Source: Tritrichomonas foetus (Eukaryota; Parabasalia; Tritrichomonadida; Tritrichomonadidae). From it: a DNA stretch of 33,862 nt. Under the pieces are notes generated by a model. It was not told the DNA's origin. It searched no databases and was given only the letters and a program-made list of their open reading frames with translations. Made by a program: the position numbers and the translations under genes. Within the stretch, counting starts at the first letter, position 1. Each line of letters opens with the position of its first letter. The DNA lies in NCBI GenBank assembly GCA_001839685.1, contig MLAK01001063.1, positions 1 to 33,862 on the forward strand. The letters are read 5' to 3'. Shown in pieces: positions 28,113-33,862 of this stretch.

Positions 28113-30104
28113 ATGAAAAAATCATCAACTTTATCCAAAGCTTCATCGCCGAAAAAACAGTCCGATTCACGACTCAACTCATTAATATCGCGTGGTCTCG
28201 CAACCAATGGAATATTAGAAAAAAATGACGTAATTAATGAAATTTATGCAATCTGGGAAAAAGAAAGTAGAACACTGCTGAAGAATTTGCGAAAGAATTC
28301 TGAAAAAGTTGATGAACTGGAAACAGCGAAAAATAAATATTACAAATTACAGCAAGATTTAGAAAATACCAAAAAATACACAGCATTTTATCCTGAATTT
28401 ACCAAAATTCCGGAGAATAGGAAGAAAAATTTGAAATTCCTTGCTGATTCAATTGAAGCATTAGAAAAAGATATTAATCCAAAAGAAGATATGTCTAGGC
28501 CAAATTTACTCAAGAATATTATGAAATCAAAGAATTCAGATGACATCAAACGTATTCAACTCCTTGATTTATATTCAACACGATCTGAAGAGTTATCATA
28601 TTCCTTACAAAGGCAAGTAATTGATATTGAGCACAGTCAATTTTTATCACAACACTTAAATGAACATCATTATGCTAATGTAATGGATTTAGTAAATGCT
28701 TATAAAATTGTAAAAGCTGAAAATGATGCACTAAGAGCAGAAGAATTAACCTTGACTAATGATTATATTTCGAAAAGGAGGAATTTTACCCAATGTCCAA
28801 ATGAAGTTGCTGCTCATATTTCTATATTATATCAGCTAGAATTTGATACATGTTTAAGAACATTACATTGGATTAAACGAAAGAAAAATCATAAGTATTT
28901 ATTAACACAAGAAAAATCATTTGATGATATTGTTCATGATCCACTTTTTTTACTTCCTATTACAGATTTTTCCAAAGAGCATCATCCATTACCCAATGAT
29001 GATTGTATTAACAAACTTTCAGATTCAGACTCTTCAATTGAAGATAAAATTACATCATTAAAGACTTTGGTTAATGAGCTTCAAACTTTATGTGATCAAA
29101 CTGAAGAAGAATTAGAAAAAATAAGGAAAATTCGCCATTTCGGTGGAAATAAAGAAAGTCGTCTTGATAAGCTTTGGGATTTAAATGATAGATTATTTGA
29201 TGAAATTACCAAAAATCAAGATTATATCAATAAAACTTTAGTAAATAATAGGTCATTTTACCAAAAAATCCAAGATGCTATAATTGAGCATAGAGAAAAT
29301 ACAAAGAAATGGGTTATTTCTTATTACAATTATATTGATTTAATTCGAAGCCAAGCTTTTGTCACTTTCTTACAAAATAAAAACACAGGTACAGCTCGAA
29401 CACTCCTTCATATATGCCTTACATTATCTCAATTGAGCTCAAAGCATGATAAATCAAATGTTGTAACTTCATATTTACAGCCATTATTTAAAGCTCTTTT
29501 CCCAGAAATGGAGCAAATTGTGGAAGATTCTTTTGAAAAAGATCAGTATAATGAAGGACACGGTTTTGGACTTGGCTCTAATGCTAATTCGAATAGAGTT
29601 TCTCAGAAAAATTTATTGGATCTCAAAAACTTTCATATTTATAAACGTAAAAAAGGAACAGGAAGGAGAAAACATAAATCAATACATTCAGAACATAGTT
29701 CTGTGACAAACCAATCTGTTAATGACGAAGTTGATGAAAATGTTTTGATAATGAATTCTAATATGTTCTCCAAAACAGATTCTTTAATACTTGCTTCAAA
29801 ATGCTATAAGATTGGTGGATATCTTTTGAATCTACAAGATGCCCTTCATGATGTTATCAGAGATACATATGATCACTTAATATTTAAATCATATAATCGA
29901 ACAGCACAATCTTTCAAGAATTTTGGTGATGATTATTGTGCCAATATACATTTCATTTATGGTTTGTCTTATCCTTTTTTAGTAAAACCAAAAACAGAAT
30001 CTGAAACTCAAACAGAACCTCCACGACTATCAGAATTTGGACTTCAAACACTTGATCCAAAAATTATTAAGGAGCTAGAGAAACAAGTCAAAAAGAAAAA
30101 ATAG
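28113..30104 (+). CDS. Coiled-coil protein of 663 aa, possible cytoskeletal
   Basis: No named family is recognised. The chain is long, charged and helical. The N-terminus (1-30) is a basic Ser/Lys-rich leader, followed by heptad-like segments at about 45-150 (LLKNLRKNSEKVDELETAKN), 165-230 and 300-400. The middle (450-560) includes a basic patch (KRKKGTGRRKHK) near 515-525. The tail contains ETQTEP (TQT at 632-634) and FGLQTLD (LQT at 644-646), which resemble dynein light chain LC8 anchor motifs, then ends in KKKK. There is no signal or membrane segment. A role in the flagellar or mitotic cytoskeleton is plausible in a multiflagellate parabasalid but is inference. The stop is TAG. Confidence 0.85.
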   Translation: MKKSSTLSKASSPKKQSDSRLNSLISRGLATNGILEKNDVINEIYAIWEKESRTLLKNLRKNSEKVDELETAKNKYYKLQQDLENTKKYTAFYPEFTKIPENRKKNLKFLADSIEALEKDINPKEDMSRPNLLKNIMKSKNSDDIKRIQLLDLYSTRSEELSYSLQRQVIDIEHSQFLSQHLNEHHYANVMDLVNAYKIVKAENDALRAEELTLTNDYISKRRNFTQCPNEVAAHISILYQLEFDTCLRTLHWIKRKKNHKYLLTQEKSFDDIVHDPLFLLPITDFSKEHHPLPNDDCINKLSDSDSSIEDKITSLKTLVNELQTLCDQTEEELEKIRKIRHFGGNKESRLDKLWDLNDRLFDEITKNQDYINKTLVNNRSFYQKIQDAIIEHRENTKKWVISYYNYIDLIRSQAFVTFLQNKNTGTARTLLHICLTLSQLSSKHDKSNVVTSYLQPLFKALFPEMEQIVEDSFEKDQYNEGHGFGLGSNANSNRVSQKNLLDLKNFHIYKRKKGTGRRKHKSIHSEHSSVTNQSVNDEVDENVLIMNSNMFSKTDSLILASKCYKIGGYLLNLQDALHDVIRDTYDHLIFKSYNRTAQSFKNFGDDYCANIHFIYGLSYPFLVKPKTESETQTEPPRLSEFGLQTLDPKIIKELEKQVKKKK

Positions 30105-30477
30105 ATAATTAGAACTCTCATAGAAAATATATTGTTAGTTTATTAAAAGTACCAATATGCCGCATATCTTATCTTTTCAACACTTTTCAAATAGCAAAGC
30201 ACAGTAGTTATCAGCTTATATTACTTATTTTTGAATGATTCTATATATTATAATATTCCATAATAATGTATAAAAATATTCCATAATAATGTATAAAAAT
30301 ATTATTATTTGATTGATGTTACATTGAAAAAATATGTTATCTATCCAAATACAGAATAACAATGTCCAATTTCACATTTTTATTCATAAACTACGAAATT
30401 AGGGTGTCCTTTGGAGTTAGGAATTCATGAAACAATATAATGTGAAGTGAAAAAATGACGTTAAATAAAAAATCACG
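30105..30477. other. Spacer upstream of the KATNIP-like gene
   Basis: This AT-rich spacer lies between two plus-strand genes. It contains a 23-bp tandem duplication (listed separately) and, at 30473-30477, TCACG directly before the next ATG, a poor match to the Inr because the last base is G. No gene is seen. Confidence 0.55.
30253..30303 (+). repeat. 23-bp tandem repeat, two full copies plus part
   Basis: The unit ATATTCCATAATAATGTAT followed by four A occurs at 30253-30275 and 30276-30298 without a mismatch, then ATATT begins a third copy. The exact identity suggests a recent duplication. Confidence 0.9.
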
Positions 30478-31707
30478 ATGATTTCGACACAAAATAATGC
30501 CACGAAATCATGTATCCCGATTCAAACGATTCCAAACATTCTAGCAGCGTCTTTAGTTAAAGATCGAGTCGCCTCAACATATCGTATACCTCAGCAGTAT
30601 TTTCACCAACATCACAACATCAAAATCGAAACAGCAAATTACATTGCTAATATAATAAAAAAACAATATTTTAAAGAAAATCGCAAATCCAAATCTTTTA
30701 AAAAACCATTCGGTAAAGCAATCAAATATGAATTTCTACCAAAAGCCGATTATCGAATTATTGCTGTGAAATTTACATCAACTTGGGGAAACTCTTCACA
30801 TATCAAACTCGCTTTTATCTCTTTATTCGACCAGCAGCAAAAACCAATCGAAGTATGTTTCATTTCATCAATTCCAGAAGTGTCTTCGTTGACTTCACTT
30901 GAATCAATTTTAGATACCACTTATGGAAAAGAAGACGAGCAAATATTCTGCGAAAAATTCAATGATTCTTTCACAATTTTTTTAGCAGTTGACAAAAATG
31001 TTGAAGTTAAAACAATCAGGATTTTTAATCCTAGAGTCAAATCAGAATCTGATGCAAAAGATGTGAAAGTTTTCGAGGGTCCAATCCTTTTTGGAAGAGG
31101 TGAAGTTCCTCAAAAATTTGGTGTTAATTTAGCTATGCTTCCGGAAATCTATAAATCTCCAAGTAAAAATATCAAGAAATTTGTTGGTCATCAAGACCAA
31201 TTTGGAACTATTCCATTCAAAAAATATGAAACTTTGAAAATAACAATTCTGGAAACATATAATTCGAGAAATATTGTCGGCCTGAATGGATTTTCGCTAT
31301 TTGATGAAAATGGAGAACTCATCGATAGAAGCAATGTCGAAAAAGTGAAGTTTAAAGGAATTTGTAATTTAAAAGAAAGTGGTATGCTTTTGAAAAGGAA
31401 CAAATACACAAGTGAAGTAGATGATATGTTCCTTGGTGATGTCGAAAAAGATAAAACACCAACTTTTGAAATCAAATTTCTACAACCTATTATAGTCTCG
31501 AAAATAGAAATATGGAACTTTAATGCCTGTGATGTAGATTTATCATTTGGAATTAAAAGAATTAAATTACATGCTGATGATATCTTTGTCACTAACTGCA
31601 TTGTTCCAATTGGTAATGGCAGTTCTAAACTTGCTAAAAGAACTGTAAAATCAATTCCTTTAAATGATTGTCTTCAAAATATGAAATATACATATTTGGA
31701 TAAATAA
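30478..31707 (+). CDS. KATNIP-domain (DUF4457-like) protein, two tandem repeats
   Basis: This 409-aa protein resembles the repeated beta-sandwich domain of KATNIP (KIAA0556), a cilium-associated partner of katanin. Two copies are visible. Copy 1 (about 94-186) has AVKFTSTWGNSSHIKLAFIS, LFDQQQKPI and VEVKTIRIFNPRV. Copy 2 (about 252-365) has LKITILETYNSRNIVGLNGF, SLFDENGELI and IIVSKIEIWNFNACDVDLSFG. The shared pattern is a (S/E)TW/Y-G/N strand, an LFD-x-(Q/N)-G/K turn, and the closing IxIxNxN strand. The first 90 residues are basic and low in structure. Animal KATNIP is much longer with several copies, so this is a minimal form. It probably binds microtubules or axonemes. The start is the only early ATG; the Inr match (TCACG, 3 nt upstream) is weak. 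Confidence 0.75.
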   Translation: MISTQNNATKSCIPIQTIPNILAASLVKDRVASTYRIPQQYFHQHHNIKIETANYIANIIKKQYFKENRKSKSFKKPFGKAIKYEFLPKADYRIIAVKFTSTWGNSSHIKLAFISLFDQQQKPIEVCFISSIPEVSSLTSLESILDTTYGKEDEQIFCEKFNDSFTIFLAVDKNVEVKTIRIFNPRVKSESDAKDVKVFEGPILFGRGEVPQKFGVNLAMLPEIYKSPSKNIKKFVGHQDQFGTIPFKKYETLKITILETYNSRNIVGLNGFSLFDENGELIDRSNVEKVKFKGICNLKESGMLLKRNKYTSEVDDMFLGDVEKDKTPTFEIKFLQPIIVSKIEIWNFNACDVDLSFGIKRIKLHADDIFVTNCIVPIGNGSSKLAKRTVKSIPLNDCLQNMKYTYLDK

Positions 31708-32242
31708 TATTAAATCTTTGAAGAGGAAATGAAAATCAATCAAACCTGCTTTTTTAGCTTAAATGCCTAATTGCTGGCAGATAATCATATCTTTGAGATT
31801 CTTTATCAAGGTCTTCTCTTTCCTGAGGTGGAATATAAATTCTTTGAGATCTGTGAGAAACATTGTTCAACACTTACCCTTTTTTCTTTTTCTATACAAA
31901 TAGAACGCCAAAAATGCGAACTTATCAAAATTGAATTGAAGCCCCTAAGGATTAAATAGATGGAAGTTTAGATTTTCATAATTGCATAACTCGTGCATAT
32001 ACATACTACTGACATAATTCTTTATATCACGAGGTCAGTCCAAAATTTTTCGATTTTTAATTAGTAGTTATGAATAAAGAAATATTTTTAATGCCGAAAT
32101 CCATGGTGCTTTTTTGCTTGTTTTTAAAAATTTACATCAATCTTTTTTATGTCGGAAAAACAATAAATCGAAATAAATAAAAATAAACAAGAAAGAAGAT
32201 AAAACAATAAAGAAAGATAAAATTTACAAACAAACATGATTT
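31708..32242. other. Convergent spacer
   Basis: The KATNIP-like gene and the membrane-protein gene end towards each other across this 0.5 kb of AT-rich DNA. A 62-codon frame at 31771-31959 has no Inr box or domain and is treated as chance. No RNA gene or repeat was recognised. Confidence 0.6.
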
Positions 32243-33091
32243 TTATAAATATATACCCCCATCTCCAACAGATTCTTTTGCACATGAAGAGATAGTTGCT
32301 GGAACAACATCCACAACAAATTGAAGTGCTGATGTTACCATTAACAAAATGGCTTGCCAATGACCTCCAACAAGTCCCAAGTACAGTCCTGAAACTAAAA
32401 TACAAGGTAATGCAAGAGCATAAACATGAATGAAAACGCCCCATTTGTAAGTTCTTACCATTCTTTGTCTAAGATCAGTTTCTGTTGAGTGTGGAAAGTG
32501 TAATGATACGTGGAGACAAATTCCAAATGTACCAAATCCGAGTGGAGATAAAATGTAGTACCATAAAGGTGTCAGAAAGATAATCAACACAATATATATT
32601 AGAGCAAAAATGAAAAACGGGATGCCAATATAGATATAACGAGTAAATAAAATGCAGCCATTACTTGAAAATTCAGGATATAAATTCTCAAGCGAAAGAG
32701 ATGTGTTCACAAAAACTTTTTCCCAAACAAGTGCAGGTGTGCCTGCATAAACAAGAAGTTGATAAATCAAATATGGAAGCCAAAATAGATAAAATATTGG
32801 ATAGCTAACCATTAAAGCAATAACAATGCATGTATTTGTTGCATGCCCGAACAATTCTGCGAGCCCATTTGTTGATCTACCGTATGCAATAAACAAGGCA
32901 AGACATCCTAAATAATATATAAAAATGGCAACAACTCCAAGAATGTTCCCTCGATCTTGTGCTGGCATAAAAACATCAATCGAAAAAATGATGAATAGTA
33001 AAAGCGAAGAATTGGTTAGAAAAGGAAACAGGATAAAAGAGATACTTTTGAAAAATCCGTAACTATCTCCGATTGGAAGATCTGTAATCAT
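32243..33091 (-). CDS. Polytopic membrane protein, 282 aa, unrecognised
   Basis: I do not recognise a family. The protein has about six or seven hydrophobic segments: SISFILFPFLTNSSLLLFII; ILGVVAIFIYYLGCLALFIA; IVIALMVSYPIFYLFWLPYL; IPFFIFALIYIVLIIFLTPL; a weaker one at FGTFGICLHVSLHF; GVFIHVYALALPCILVSGLY; and ILLMVTSALQFVVDVVPATI. A polar loop (HSTETDLRQRMVRTYKWG) precedes the last two. The open frame extends 8 codons further upstream to a GTG at 33115, preceded by an in-frame TGA. Nuclear genes of this kind use ATG, so I start at the ATG ending at 33091. An imperfect Inr (TCACC) 30 nt upstream fits that choice. The stop TAA is followed by A, forming TAAA. Transport or vesicle-membrane roles cannot be told apart. 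Confidence 0.8.
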   Translation of the reverse strand: MITDLPIGDSYGFFKSISFILFPFLTNSSLLLFIIFSIDVFMPAQDRGNILGVVAIFIYYLGCLALFIAYGRSTNGLAELFGHATNTCIVIALMVSYPIFYLFWLPYLIYQLLVYAGTPALVWEKVFVNTSLSLENLYPEFSSNGCILFTRYIYIGIPFFIFALIYIVLIIFLTPLWYYILSPLGFGTFGICLHVSLHFPHSTETDLRQRMVRTYKWGVFIHVYALALPCILVSGLYLGLVGGHWQAILLMVTSALQFVVDVVPATISSCAKESVGDGGIYL

Positions 33092-33118
33092 GATAACGAT
33101 TTGGTAAACGTCCACTAA

Positions 33119-33123
33119 GGTGA
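33119..33123 (-). promoter_or_regulatory. Imperfect Inr-like box of the membrane-protein gene
   Basis: TCACC on the minus strand (within TTTCACCTTAG) differs from TCAYW at the last base. It would give a 30-nt leader to the ATG at 33091, and would place the upstream GTG in the leader. Confidence 0.35.
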
Positions 33124-33862
33124 AATTTTTCCATAATTGACCAAATAATCAAAATTACTGTATTTTTTATTTTATCGAGAAAAAAATGGCTTAAAATGAT
33201 CATTTATTAGGCTTAAAAGGTTGTTTGTATACCTCTGCATTACAGCCAACTTGAAAAAGATTACTTAACAGCATTGTTTTTCCAAATGTAGAAATATGAA
33301 TTTTGAGTTCCTGACTTTTGGTTGTAATTCAGAAGTATAGTTTTGGCATACACATAGGGTTTGAAGTAATTATTCCCATATTTTGGGAAAAACCAAAGCT
33401 TTTGTCAGTTGGGTAGATTACATCATTGTGATCATTGAATGAAAATGCAAAATGATTTTATCAAGATAAAGACAAATAGTAACAATTAATTGAGCAAAAT
33501 CGAAATGCTCCAATATGAATGCTTGATTACTTATTCACTGATCAAAATATGCTTTGAATGCAAAAACACTTCCACAGCTAAAGAATACCTCATATAATAT
33601 ATCCTCTTCATTCATGAATACTATTGTTTCATCTTTGTAATTGAATGTTTATTAGTCGAAAAATCTTTCAGTTCATGATTTTCGTTTGTCTAGCATCATT
33701 TTGGGAATAACAGTGAATAATATTTTGATACAAAATTAGAATTACAAATAAAGTCTTATTATTATTTTAACCAAAACTCTTTTTTACTCAGTAGACCTAT
33801 AAGTTGTGATAAGTTGCAGCTTCGCTTCAACTTATCCCAACTCAAAATTCATGAATGAGAAA
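33124..33862. other. Gene-free right edge
   Basis: This AT-rich DNA upstream of the membrane-protein gene has no usable frame. A short inverted repeat (TTCCCA, 5-nt loop, TGGGAA) lies near 33374-33390, and a strong hairpin at the far right is listed separately. Any gene starting to the right is outside the window. Confidence 0.55.
33802..33842. repeat. Long imperfect hairpin at the right edge
   Basis: GATAAGTTG (33808-33816) pairs perfectly with CAACTTATC (33828-33836). Outside it AGTTG pairs with CAACT after one mismatch (33807/33837). Inside it AGC pairs with GCT around a TTC loop after one mismatch (33817/33827). The total is 17 pairs in 41 nt. Another GTTGTG-type half-copy (ataagttg) lies directly to the left, at 33799-33806. 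Confidence 0.75.

Noticed and set aside
28019..28228. 69-codon frame overlapping the start of the coiled-coil gene
   Set aside because: It overlaps the better-supported 663-codon frame out of phase and includes that gene's Inr box inside its coding part.
31771..31959. 62-codon plus-strand frame in a convergent spacer
   Set aside because: No promoter box, short, and no recognisable motif.

Overview
The window reads as nuclear DNA of a compact, intron-poor, AT-rich protist, most likely a parabasalid such as Trichomonas or Tritrichomonas. Four things point there. (1) All ten genes are single uninterrupted frames, including one of 3242 codons. (2) TAA, TAG and TGA all act as ordinary stops. (3) Most start codons sit 10 to 40 nt downstream of a TCAYW box, the parabasalid initiator (Inr). 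(4) Several stop codons are embedded in TAAA, the trichomonad poly(A) signal. The gene content (UBR4, Prp43, KATNIP and RNF213 families, a PSI domain) is eukaryotic. The genus is inference. No tRNA, rRNA, CRISPR array or recognisable transposon gene was found.

Layout, left to right: a 0.7 kb gene-free edge; a 1986-aa UBR4/BIG/pushover-type ubiquitin ligase (minus); divergently an aldo-keto reductase (plus); 1.85 kb of AT-rich spacer with a 34-nt A run and a palindrome; a small cytochrome b5-domain protein (plus); 1.17 kb of convergent spacer; a Prp43/DHX15 helicase (minus); 1.18 kb of spacer with a GC-richer hairpin; a phospholipase B-like ectoenzyme carrying a PSI module and a membrane anchor (minus); a 3242-aa RNF213-type AAA+ protein (minus); divergently a 374-aa Cys-containing unknown (plus); a 60-nt T run; a 663-aa coiled-coil protein (plus); a 409-aa KATNIP-domain protein (plus); a polytopic membrane protein (minus); and a gene-free right edge ending in a long hairpin.

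The genes do not form an operon or a single pathway. Two giant proteins relate to ubiquitin biology: UBR4, which keeps its hemi-RING E3 end but lacks the degron-reading UBR box, and the RNF213-like ATPase, which keeps the AAA+ core but shows no RING or zinc cluster. The coiled-coil and KATNIP-like proteins may belong to the microtubule or flagellar cytoskeleton. The phospholipase-like protein is probably lysosomal or surface-exposed. The strongest candidates for something undescribed are the RING-less RNF213-like mega-ATPase with its divergent unknown neighbour, and the membrane-tethered PLB-PSI fusion.
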